A stretch of 64,000 nt of DNA from Helopsaltes ochotensis (lineage: Eukaryota > Chordata > Aves > Passeriformes > Locustellidae): the NCBI GenBank assembly GCA_013400155.1, contig VXBM01001538.1, positions 47,836 to 111,835 of the forward strand, in the 5' to 3' direction. This document shows, piece after piece, positions 1 through 10,700 of this stretch; within the stretch, counting starts at the first letter, position 1, and each line of letters begins with the position of its first letter. Position numbers and translations under genes: made by a program. The notes under the pieces are model-generated. The model had not been told where the DNA came from. It worked only from the letters and a program-made list of their open reading frames with translations, and made no database searches.

Positions 1-1335
1 TACTGTGGAGACCACAAATCTAAACAAACCCAGGCTGCTGTCCTGGCATTCAACACGAGGGGTTTTTTGCTTTCTGCTCTCCTTTAGGTCAGCAGTCCCT
101 CCCAATGCACCAGGATAATTGTGGGCTTGGTGCAGAGCTAGTCTGCACCATGCCGGGTGAGCAGCATGAGGTCTAGCCAAGGGTAAATACCAAAGCCCAG
201 GGCTGCTTTCCTTAAGCCTGCCACAAACGTTCCACCATCTTGCTGAAGGCTTACCACCAACCCCTTTTTAAATACAAGACTCGTTGTCCTAATTGTGTTT
301 ATATCCAAAACCCAAGCATTTTACTCCAGCTTTTGAAGATCTCTAGTATCTATTCACATGGTAATACACCATTACTTTTGTTTGGAGCACTTGACTGAGC
401 TTCCATCACTCCGCATTTACCCCCTCTATCATCTTCCACCAGCAGTTTCCTGAGGTCAGCTTGCTTGTGTTGTTTGTCTGGAATCTGTGAATATGCTGAT
501 GCTCCCAACGCAGCTGGCATCACACAACTGTGCTCTGGTCACATCCTTGGCCCCGCCTGGGTTTTCCAGGTGCATAATGCTCTCATGTTGTTACTCACTA
601 GGCAGGAAGCACACATGCGCACCATAAGGCTGAATTCTGGAAAGCCCTCAACAAACCAGCCACGTCTATCACAAACAGCTTGAGCACGCAACAACACTCG
701 ACAGGATTAACTCCACGTGACACAGCTGCGGGCAGCAGACAACTGGGGTCACTACATATGTGCTCCATGGCAACAGCACTTCTGTTTGGGAATGCCCTTG
801 TATCTGGCAGGTCACCAGATGTGACAGAGGGCAACTGGGCACCCATGCGCCATCCTAGTGCAGCACCTGCCTGCATGACATCCACACAAGCTAACCTTGT
901 ACACACACTTCAGTGCCAAAAGGCGCACAATATACTCCAAGTGAAATAGGATCTTTTAATATCACATATCCAAACAAATAGTTTTCATTTCAAAATGCAA
1001 AATAGGTCCTTCGAAGATCAGATGCTCCCAGGCTGAGAGCAGAGCAGGGCACAGCTGACTGCCACAACTGTTGAGGTCAGACCTCGTTTCTTTGGTAAGA
1101 TACATGCCGGGAACAACATGAATGCAGAGTTGTACCAAAAAAAAGAGTCCATTTAGAAGACTAATTATTACCCCACATCCCTTATTAGAGATTTGCATTT
1201 TAAAACAGTCATATACATTAAATAGCTCTCTGACGTTTAGATAGCAAACATTTGAAGTAGCACATAGTCCACTACCCAGACCTTTTAAGAACAAGCAACA
1301 CCTGTGAGAGAGAAGGGAAACATTAAAAACAGGCT
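1..1335. other. 3' flank of EP300; no recognisable gene
   Basis: No protein family, RNA gene or clear repeat was recognised on either strand, and CpG is not enriched. In human the next gene downstream on the same strand is L3MBTL2, but nothing of it can be identified here. Confidence 0.6.
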
Positions 1336-2529
1336 GTCTGTCTCACACAGTTTATTTAACAATAGGTAATAAGAAATCAATTTTAACAGTCTATACAGTG
1401 ATCGAAAGTTCTTATCTATAAGTAACCAACTTGAATTGCATGATATACAACATTTGAAGGTTTTTTGCTTTCTATTTTCAAGTTTTACAGAAAGTGGGAG
1501 AGGGTAGGAAAGGAGAAAGCAAGCATATAGAAGAAACCCCAGCGACTTTTTCTCAGGTTGAAATAATCCCGTTGGAATTGTTTCTTACCCTCTTTTTTAT
1601 GTTTGTTTTTTTCCTTTGTTAGATGTAAAAATAACAAAAAAAAAACTTTCAAAAAAAGAGAAACCACAATATATATACTACATCCATTTGGCAGCTGCCC
1701 CTGTGTATTTCCAAAAATGTTGTCTTCTCTCTACATGTACAAATTACTTTAATACTTGAAGTTTTTTTTAAGCTCAGACTCTTGTATAGAAAATTCTTGG
1801 AGGACAAAAGTAGACTTCAGGAGGGGACTGAGTTATTTAATATTTTTACATTTTTCAAAGAACTGACATATTTCCAACCAAAGAGGAAAACATTGGTATT
1901 TATTTTTATATATATATATTTATATATGTAATGTATTTTTAAAGCAACATTAACCCCTTTCATCCTCCGGTTTTAGGAAAAGATTCTCCTGTGTTTTTCT
2001 GCTGTTCTGTTTTTGTGGTGTTTTTTTTTTTTTGCAGTGACATGAAGAAAAACCAGAATAGGGAAAATGTTTACTATCTGCCTCAGTAAATAATAACCAT
2101 CAATATTACATATTTTCATTAATTTAAAAAAAAAACAAAACACCTATTGGAGGCATGAGCAGGGCATCCATTGGTGAACAGCCAAAAGACTACCTTCCTC
2201 CCCCAACCTCCCCAACACTCACAAAGAAAAAAAAAAGCCAAGAAAAAGGACTGGTTATGATTCCAGCCATAACAAAAATATATTCTTTGTACTCTACTGT
2301 CCCTCAGGTTCATTGTTGGTTTGTTTTTAAAACCATAAACTACTGCTGCAGAGTTCAGATGTGTTCCAGGGAAAAATGTCATTTTAGCTAAGAAAGATTC
2401 AAAAAAATTTGTCTTCAGTACAAAAAGTCTTGCGAAAATAAGTTGGTTTTTTTTTCTTTGTTTTTTAGTTTGTGTTTGTTTTTTGTTTTGTTTTGTTTGT
2501 TTTTTTCCTCCAAAATGCTACAGCGGTGT
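1336..2529 (-). other. EP300: EP300 3' untranslated region
   Basis: About 1.2 kb from the stop codon to just past the AATAAA at 1351-1356 (minus strand), close to the human 3' UTR length as remembered. It is A/T-rich with homopolymer runs (2404-2510, 2018-2033) and a TA-rich stretch at 1899-1930. The exact cleavage site is inferred. Confidence 0.75.
1351..1356 (-). terminator. Polyadenylation signal AATAAA for EP300
   Basis: The minus strand reads GTTAAATAAACTGTGTGAG here, 1.17 kb after the stop codon. A second AATAAA lies upstream at 1899-1904 and could give a shorter 3' UTR. An ATTAAA at 954-959 is a weak, more distal alternative. Confidence 0.7.
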
Positions 2530-4749
2530 CTAGTGTATGTCTAGTGTACTCTGTGAAAGGTTTGAATTCAAGTCTGAGTTCTCAGAGCTGAGCCCCAGTT
2601 CTGTGGCGCTTGTACCATGGAGGCCTGCCATGCCAGGATTGCTAGCAAGCTGGGAAAGCATTGCACTCTGGTCCGGGCTGGCAAAGTGCCCTTGATCCAT
2701 GGGGTTAGCCTGGGCAGCTACCAGTCCTGGATGTGGGGAGCTGGTCTGTGGGGAGACGTGGTGTGGAGAAGGCTGGGGCTGCATTCGAGGGGATGGGCTG
2801 GAATGAGGGGGTTGTGACTGGGGACGTGGTGACGGTACAGGCTGTGGAGAACGCACTTGATTGGTGAGCGATGAAGGAAGCTGCTGGCCCTGGAGGTGTG
2901 GGGACTGGGCCTGATTGGGGAGCATGTGCTGTTGAGGGCTCATAGGATTGGGCTGAGCTGGGGACCCCATCTGCTGCTGAAGCAGCCTTTGCTGGAAAGC
3001 CTGTTGCAAACTGGCTCCTGTCTCTGCATTCATGGCCTGTGGAAGCTGGCTTATTTGTCCCATGTTTCCTTGTTGCATCTGATGCATGTGATGCTGCATT
3101 CGCTGCTGCTGGGGATACCCAACACCCTGGGGCTGCTGAAACTGGTTGTGGTTGGCCATCCCTGGACCCAGCACTGATCCAGCTCCCTGCTGCTGCTGCT
3201 GCTGGTGACGCTGCTGCTCCATCATCTGGTGCCGTCTCATCAGGAGATCTCGGAACTGGGGAGCCATCCCCGAGTGATTCATATTCATCTGCTGCGCCTG
3301 AGGATTCATCCCAGCCATGGCCTGCTGCGGCTGCTGCTGTGGCTGCTGCTGGGGCATGCTGGGCCTCTGCACTCCTGCTTGCATGGGGTTCATGTTCTGC
3401 ATGGCTGGGTTGGGGTGCACACCTCCTTGCTGCCCTTGCATGGCCTGCTGTGGCTGCAGCCCTGGCTGCCCCTGTGGGATGCCAGGCTGACCTGTCATGC
3501 CCTGCGGGTTCTGGGACCCTGCATACTTGGCTGCCCGCTGTTTGATGAAAGCAGCCAGCAGCTGAGGGTTGGAGTGAAGAATGTTAAGCACCTGCTGCTG
3601 CTGCATGGGTGAGCTGGGAGACCTGAGAGTACGCAGAAGGTTTTGTAAGGCCGCCTGGGGCAGAGGTGGTTGTTTGGGCTGAGCAGCGCCAGGTACCTGA
3701 CCCATCCCTGGCTGAGGGGCCATATTCATTGGCTGACCTGGCTGAGCTACTGACATCATGGATGGCCTCTGCATTCCTGGCTGCAGCTGAGCTTGGGGTA
3801 AGGCCCCCTGCACCCATGGTGGCTGCTGCTGAATTCCTCCTGGCCCCATTCCTTGATCTATATGGCCACCGGGACCTCTGCCTAGCTGTGGAGGGTTCAT
3901 TCCAATCGGCGGCATCTGAGGCATCTGGTGCTGAATCGGCCTTTGGAAGATCTGAACCTGTGCCATCTGTCGCTGGGTCTCTGCTGCCCGCTGGATCTGC
4001 ATGGCCATTTCCACTGCGGCTGGAGGAGGACCCTGAACTGGCGGCTGCGATGGCTGAGGTGGAGTTGGAGGCGTCACCTGGCCACCTGCCTTGCCCTGGG
4101 ACACAGCGCTGGGGGGCTGAGTTCTTGGCATGGTGTAGGGTGGCATGCTGTTGGGAGGTGTAGGCTGAGGCTGTGACACAGGCTGGGGCAGAGGCTGAGG
4201 TTGTGGGGTTTGTGGTGTTAGGGGCTGCTGGCCCGTTGGAGTTGTCGGCGTGGCTGGCGTAGGTGATGGCAATCCTTGCTGCTGGCCCGCCACACCCGTG
4301 CGCTGCATGCTTGCCATCCTCCTTCGGAGCATCTGCGCTTGCTGCAGGCGGTGCTGGAGCTGTTGCTGACGGAGCTTGTGTTTGATGTTGAGGCAGAAGG
4401 GCACAGGGCACTTGTTCTCCTGGCAATGCTTTGCATGGTAGCAGCAGAGAGCAATGAGTTGCTTGCAGATAGGGCACCCTCCATTGGTCTTGCGTTTGCA
4501 GCCTTTGGTGTGTTGGACAACCCGTTTCATCTTCTGACAGGATGGCAGTGAGCAGTTGGCATTGCGACACTGGCAGGCATGCACCAGAGACTGGATACAG
4601 CGCTGGATACTCAGGCGACGGGAATCGCCAGGGCTCTGTGTCGTGGCAGTCTGCTGGTTGTTGCTCTCATCATCTAGACCAAGGCCTAATTTTTCCATCT
4701 TGTGGTCATGGCTTTTAGTGTTATAGCAGGTAATGCACAGGTCATAATC
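2530..4749 (-). CDS. EP300: EP300 exon 31 coding part (residues 1705-2443): ZZ end, TAZ2, NCBD, Q-rich tail
   Basis: 2,220 nt including the TAG stop at 2530-2532; acceptor CTTTTCAG. In order it encodes DYDLCITCYN (end of ZZ), TAZ2 with its HACQCRNANC, HTKGC, GGCPICK and HAKHC zinc motifs, a long proline/glutamine linker, the NCBD/IBiD (LQNLLRTLRSP to IKQRAAKYAG) that folds on SRC co-activators and IRF3, a short glutamine tract near residue 2218 (3188-3230), and the conserved tail ending LSQSTLDIH. The exon is about 12 codons longer than human, mostly in the Q-rich part. Several long open frames lie on both strands inside it, but they reflect the CAG/CCN-rich composition. Confidence 0.98.
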   Translation of the reverse strand, partial: DYDLCITCYNTKSHDHKMEKLGLGLDDESNNQQTATTQSPGDSRRLSIQRCIQSLVHACQCRNANCSLPSCQKMKRVVQHTKGCKRKTNGGCPICKQLIALCCYHAKHCQENKCPVPFCLNIKHKLRQQQLQHRLQQAQMLRRRMASMQRTGVAGQQQGLPSPTPATPTTPTGQQPLTPQTPQPQPLPQPVSQPQPTPPNSMPPYTMPRTQPPSAVSQGKAGGQVTPPTPPQPSQPPVQGPPPAAVEMAMQIQRAAETQRQMAQVQIFQRPIQHQMPQMPPIGMNPPQLGRGPGGHIDQGMGPGGIQQQPPWVQGALPQAQLQPGMQRPSMMSVAQPGQPMNMAPQPGMGQVPGAAQPKQPPLPQAALQNLLRTLRSPSSPMQQQQVLNILHSNPQLLAAFIKQRAAKYAGSQNPQGMTGQPGIPQGQPGLQPQQAMQGQQGGVHPNPAMQNMNPMQAGVQRPSMPQQQPQQQPQQAMAGMNPQAQQMNMNHSGMAPQFRDLLMRRHQMMEQQRHQQQQQQGAGSVLGPGMANHNQFQQPQGVGYPQQQRMQHHMHQMQQGNMGQISQLPQAMNAETGASLQQAFQQRLLQQQMGSPAQPNPMSPQQHMLPNQAQSPHLQGQQLPSSLTNQVRSPQPVPSPRPQSQPPHSSPSPRMQPQPSPHHVSPQTSSPHPGLVAAQANPMDQGHFASPDQSAMLSQLASNPGMAGLHGTSATELGLSSENSDLNSNLSQSTLDIH

Positions 4750-7700
4750 CTGAAAAGACAACAAAGGATGTGTTATTAGTGTTCATGAAACTTCATACAA
4801 TAAATGAATCAATGATGTCATGCCATCTCAACAAATCACTCCCAGTCTGTTGCAGGCAAATTGTTGCTCTAGGGAAAAATTCAATCTTTTATGCCATGTT
4901 GAGGTTCTGGAGAAGGAATAAATTATAGCCAGAAAAAGGGTGTGGGTGAAAGAGCATCTGAAAGCTACACAAATATATAAACCTTGAAAAACAACTTGGC
5001 TCTGAGCTAGTAAGTCACATATTATTCAGCTGGGCCAGAAAAATCCCAAAAGTAAAGGAGAAGAAATAGTCTGGGAACAAATAGCTGTGCATTTGCTCTT
5101 TCTTCAAAAGAGGGCAAGAGTGGTAGAAGAGGTATCAGCTTTCAAAAAAGAATGAAAGCTGCATTTTCAGTCTGCAGATGTGAGTTAAACAACAGAGAGT
5201 GCTGAAAGAACAGAATGCATTCAGTGAAGACAACAGCACATGAGTTTGGGTTCAGTAATTGATCTTTAAGAAAAAGACCTAAATTCTTAGGATTTACTAC
5301 ACCATAGAAAATTTAGAATTTACTTTCTGGTATATACCAAGAAGGTAAAAGCACACATGCATGTGTGTGTGTGTGTGTATATATATATATGTATATGTGT
5401 ACCAGAGGAAATGGAATTATCAAATTGTAATTAGAATCAAATCTGAGTCAGTCATTCCCTTCCAGCAGGCTAAAAAACTAAATTAGAAGCCAGATACAAT
5501 GATAATCCAGCTTCCAGTGGGCACTGAACCAAACCCCTGGAACTCAATCTTGAAACACACTGGTTTTGCAAACACTTCTGAAGACACAAATGCTGTTTGC
5601 AGCATTCTACAAAGACACAATAGAGTAGTGAAGGAGTCAAAAGAATATTGGGATCTGACTAGCAGGACAGCAAAACCTCTGTGCCAGTAAACCAACAGAG
5701 AGCCCTCTTTACAGAAATACTGCTGTCCCACATTTCTCACTCTGGACGGAAAACGTATACATTGCTCTTCAGAAAAATCAGCTGATCCTACTATTCCAGC
5801 TCAAGCCACATTCCCAATTTCTTAGGCAGCAGCACCTTAAATAAGCTACAGAAAACACAACTCTATTTCAGCTCTCCACAAGGCAGAAATCACAACCCAA
5901 GCAGCACATTAGTAGAACCACTTCTAAAGGAAAACGTTATCCCTCCTTTTTGAACTGCCAGCAGATGAGCTGATCTTTTTCCATTAGTTAATAATAAGAA
6001 ATCAGTTCAGGTAAAGAGCACTCTGGGCACAAAGATACAGGAACAGAAGCAGGGAAAACTTCACCAAACATACCTCACAGACAGTGCAATGCCATCTAGT
6101 CTCCACATGATGCTTGCACTCGTTGCAAGTGTAAACAAACCGGTCTTGGCTCTGGGTATGCAGTTCCACCAACATGCACATGGTTGACCACTGAGCCCTT
6201 CGTAGTGAGGAAAATTCCAGGTGTTTGTCTCTAGCAAGAGTTAGGAAAGCATCACGCCCATCCATCAGGTCACATGGAATGAGCGGGTCAGGCTCAATGA
6301 TGGGGGGCAGGGAGTTGGCTGCAGGGCCAGCAATGAGACGGATGACAAAGAAGACCTGTAAAACAAATATGCTTAATATGCTAGCACTTATCAAGATGTT
6401 TTGGTCACCAAATCTTACTACAGAGTGTAGAGTTCCAGGATCACCTAACACTGAATGATCTGCCGCCAGGTGGGGTGCTTGAGAGGCTGGGAAATCTCAG
6501 ACCTCTGGGTGAACCTGCAGGTTCAGTCTCCTCTGAAGAAATAGGCAAGGGGCACAGGACTGAACAGTAACAGTAGAACTGTGTGGCACTCTAGATTGTT
6601 AGGAAGTCCTGCATGAGCACAGCTGCATTTATTCCCACTGCCCTTGCAGCAAAGAGTGCCCAGACTTACTGGTACTGGTCTCTCTGGGTGAGCCACTCAA
6701 TTCTCCAGCCAAATCTGTGTAATTTACAGGGCATGACTCTGTCTGAAGTATCAAAGCTCTGTTCACCTCTTTGTTAAGGTAAAAAACATGCCTCATTCAA
6801 TCAACTGTTACCTCCTTGTGCTTCTCCATAGTGGCATACAGCTTTTGAGAAAGGTCATTGGACACATTCGGCATGCCAGGCTTCTTCTTATTGCCACGAC
6901 TCAAACTGCTCTTGTTTTTACTTGTCTTCTTATTGTTCTTCTTTTTGGCATTTTTGCTGTCTCCCTTGCTCACCTAGCAATTTTAAAGACATTTTATGTC
7001 AGGTATCTAAGCAACACCACATCACCATTTTATTACTTTTACATATTCTATAACTGCAGGACAAAACACACACTTCACTTTACTCTGACAACACATACTA
7101 GGGTCCACAGAAACATTAAATTAATTCCATTAAAATTACTCCAAAAGATATCAAGATCAGCAATTCATACATCCAAAAATATTAGAAGCATAGCTATTCA
7201 GGACACACAAGCACAACATTATATAATGGAACTTGTTTGTCTGTTACAGCTACACACTCCTGGACAATCACAAAGGGGTTCAGGAGATGAATTCTCAATG
7301 CAATTCAAAAGTAAAAATAAGTGTAAAGTGCAATTGATATCACACTAAACAAAGGTAAGAAAGACTTAAACCACCTAGATTTAATTTGCTACAGCTCTGA
7401 CAAATTTACTTTTAACAGACTGCATTAAACTGATTTTAGTATGAAGCTGTTGTTTTGAGTCCCAAAGGCATTAGTAGTGCAACTTCTAGCATGCACCTGT
7501 CATACCCTGCAACAGTCAAACAAAACAGGTCAGCTTAATTTCAATTATATTCTGTTAGCAATTTATTCCTCTCTGGACTGCTCAGAGAGTCACTCAAAAC
7601 CAAACAGCATATGATAATCGAGAATCAAAGTAATTGTTAGACAAACAAACATTTTTCCTAAGCTTAAAATAACTCGGCAAGAATGAGAATTCCCAGTGAA

Positions 7701-10700
7701 CACAGATAACTATCATGTCACTTGTCAGTACAGTTTATTATTGCCCCTTCTTCAAGGGTGAAACATAGGATCTATAAAGAGTTAAAAATATTTGTAATAA
7801 TAATCATAAAGTTAAATAGTAATATACTGCAAGCTTGCCCTACCTCAGGATTTTGAGGCAAAACCGCTGTGAAGGCTCAACTAATATTGACCAACCTCAC
7901 ACACACAGCTAAATAATCCTTCACAAAGTTTCTGGGTATACTAGGGAGATGAGGACTTGAAGCTATGCCTTGTAGAAAGCAAACAATACCTTCTAAGAAA
8001 GATGTTACTTAATGCAAATTTGACATCATGTTGCCTAATTTTCTGCACTTTGTTTAATCAAAGTCCTTAAAAGAAGGTATTGCAAAGAGCAGCACAGGAG
8101 AATCACAATTTTTAATTTTAACATTAAAACTATTTTTTTTGATCCAAAGATATTTCAGCAAAAAAACTTCACCCCCCCCCAAAAAATCTAGTATCTAATA
8201 AAGTGATGAAGCAGCAGTGTTTTAAAGAGTTCACTAACATGTACTACTGCCTGAGCAAAACTACTAACCTTATCCTAGATTCACCACCTCTTTCATAAAT
8301 TCTCAGAGCATCTAAGGATAGGCATATGCATAAATTCTGCATCTGTTCAATTTCAAACCTATTGTTGAATTAAGAGGCATCTCTTTTATTTTTGAGATTT
8401 TTTTTGTTGAACTTGATAACACAGTTGTACATTCTCAAAAAAAATTGTACAAGACACCAGCAAGAATTTCTCTAGTTTAAAGTAGCCTAACAACAGTTCA
8501 GCAGTAATTTGTGCTTCAGATCCTCAATGCCTTAAAGCTACTAAACAAACCTACTGAGAGTCAAGTAATAACTCACAGCCTTCCATTAGTTTCTCAGAAC
8601 ATTCTGTAAAGATTGGTGTTACAACATCTAAGTTAGAAAGAAAAGAGTGATTTAAAAGCTAATGCTTAAGGAAAAAACTTCTAAATCAGGCTGAGGTAGC
8701 AACATGATCATTGATAACAACTGGATTTCAACAACAAAATATTCAACTATCAGCTGTTTCAACAAAATTGCCTTTGGTAATTAGTTTATAGCCATGGGAA
8801 CACCCGCTGTTCATTGAAATGTAGCCTAGTGGTATTTTACCAGCTCTAACTTATAAACTGTAAAACTGAAATTTGTATTAGAGTGAAAAGTGAAAAACCC
8901 AGTTAACCAAAGTGCCTTAGCCGCCTCTTTTTTAAGTAATTAGCCATATATAATCAGAACTTTTACATTAGATCATGAAAAGCAGAAGCATCCTTACATC
9001 TGTGCTTTCACTACTAGTGTTTTCTTCTCTCTTCCGTTCCTCTTCCTCTTGCTCTAGTTCCTTAATGCTCTCCTCCAGAACATTAGGCCAGAAGTCCCCT
9101 TCAAAGTAAGGGAGCTCCTTTGCACTGGTCAGACGGTCTTCTGTTGCCTGCTTAAATATATCCTAAAAGAAAACCCACTTTTGGTTATCACTATTACAAG
9201 TCACATAATGAAAGGTGACCTTCAAGACAAGAAGTGACAAGAAAAGGTATTAGCAGACTGAACAAAAGAAAGCTTAATATTTCAATTCATTTTAGGAGAG
9301 CACATTCTAAGCGCAAATTTAACACTGTATCAGTTATAGTCTGTCAAATACATTTCAAATATTCGCACTTGAAAGAAATTGTTACTGTGCTAGATTTCAA
9401 TGTGCATTCTTACCAACTGGGACAATGTAATCACCATAATCTCAACACTCATTTAAGTCCTGATAATTCAAAAGATTTTATATACTTCTAAGTGCATCAG
9501 CATCCTAACCCTGCAATTTGATCTAACACAAGAAGATTTAAGATTCCATATATGTTCTTTTGCTCTTTTACAATATTCTCTAGGAATTTAGTTTGTTCTA
9601 AGAAACCATTTCAAGTCTTTAGCTAGAATGATTTCAGAAGCTATGATTTCAGAGCTGTTTTGAAGACAGTATGTTTTAACTCTAAACTTTTGTTGCTCAA
9701 TTCATTTAAAACTAATGCAGTAAACATCAAGAATCAGGCACAATGCATGAAGCAAGGAAGAAATCAAGACAAGATTGGTCAATACCCCTCAAACATACAC
9801 TTAACACACCTTGTAATCATGGACGATGCGCTCTGACACAGACTTGTCCAGCATCTTTTTGTACCACTCTTGCAGTCGCTTGGGTTTGGGTATCTTTTGG
9901 TCAGGAGGATGGCAGTGGAAGATGTAGTCATCTCCTTCACTGGGTGGGCACGCCCAGATGTGTCCAGTAGTATACCTGGTGTGGTCAGACAAAGCCGGGA
10001 CATGTGGGCCCTGACAATGTACTCTCACGTGTTCTCCTCTCTGACACCAGGTGGCGCCACCACTGACTTGGCAGCTCTTCCCGGACCTAACATTTCCATC
10101 TTTTCAGCAATTTTTCCGAAATCCAGTACTACATATGGAGCACTTATATGTAAAGGGTGCACATTTTACAGCCTACATAAAAAAAAAAAAGCCTGACACA
10201 AACCTGCAACTGCCATCTCCCAATTAACTAATGGGAGAAAGATAGTCTAAGTATTTTGGTAGTGAAATCTAGACAGAGCAGTAATATTTTATCTAGCAAC
10301 ATTTTAAAAACAGATTTACTCAAAGACAGAATTCACTTTTCTATTGTAAATCCTCTGGGTTTTGAGAATTGGTTTTTTAAAAGTTTTGGAATTATATCTG
10401 GGAATAAACAGGCACTGCCAAGCTATGGTATTTGGTACACAATCTATAGTATTATTAAGATAGATGACAACCAATTAGTAGCAGCTGCAGCAGCCATAAC
10501 ATCTGAGATCAATTCTTCATCCTCAGTTCTGCTCTATTAGTTTTTGAAGAAAACTCTAGTAGGAGGAACAATTAGAGAAAAATAACCATTGCCCTGTTGA
10601 GAAACAGCACTGCAGAACCTTCCCAAAGGCTTGGGAGCTACAGCCAGTTGCCCTTCCTTCTGCCTGAGAATGGAGAGATGATACTGCGTGACCAACACTG

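Larger units (their letters stand above)
4750..9809 (-). other. EP300: EP300 introns 30-27 (4750-6073, 6356-6811, 6974-8997, 9163-9809)
   Basis: A/T-rich intronic sequence. The only distinct items are a (GT)n-(AT)n microsatellite at 5362-5400 and a C10 run near 8171-8180. No repeats or genes were recognised. Confidence 0.8.

Noticed and set aside
1..1300. Possible 5' end of the neighbouring gene L3MBTL2
   Set aside because: No CpG island, start codon context or recognisable peptide; only synteny from other species would suggest it.
3039..3545. 168-codon plus-strand open frame antisense to exon 31
   Set aside because: Rich in Ala/Leu/Trp, as expected from the complement of CAG-rich coding DNA; no independent support.
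3584..4570. Long second minus-strand open frame overlapping the last exon
   Set aside because: It is an out-of-frame shadow of the Q/P-rich exon 31; composition of CAG/CCN repeats keeps alternative frames open, and no family is recognisable.
6473..6486. CTCF-like CCGCCAGGTGGGGT in intron 29
   Set aside because: Three mismatches to the core, including the invariant C after GG; much weaker than the site at 10044.
6788..7348. 186-codon plus-strand open frame across exon 29 and intron 28
   Set aside because: Antisense to a conserved EP300 exon, then continues into low-complexity intron; no domain or promoter seen.
10100..10190. Possible SINE or retrocopy ending in an A12 run in intron 26
   Set aside because: No tRNA-, 7SL- or gene-like body precedes the A run and no target duplication was seen.
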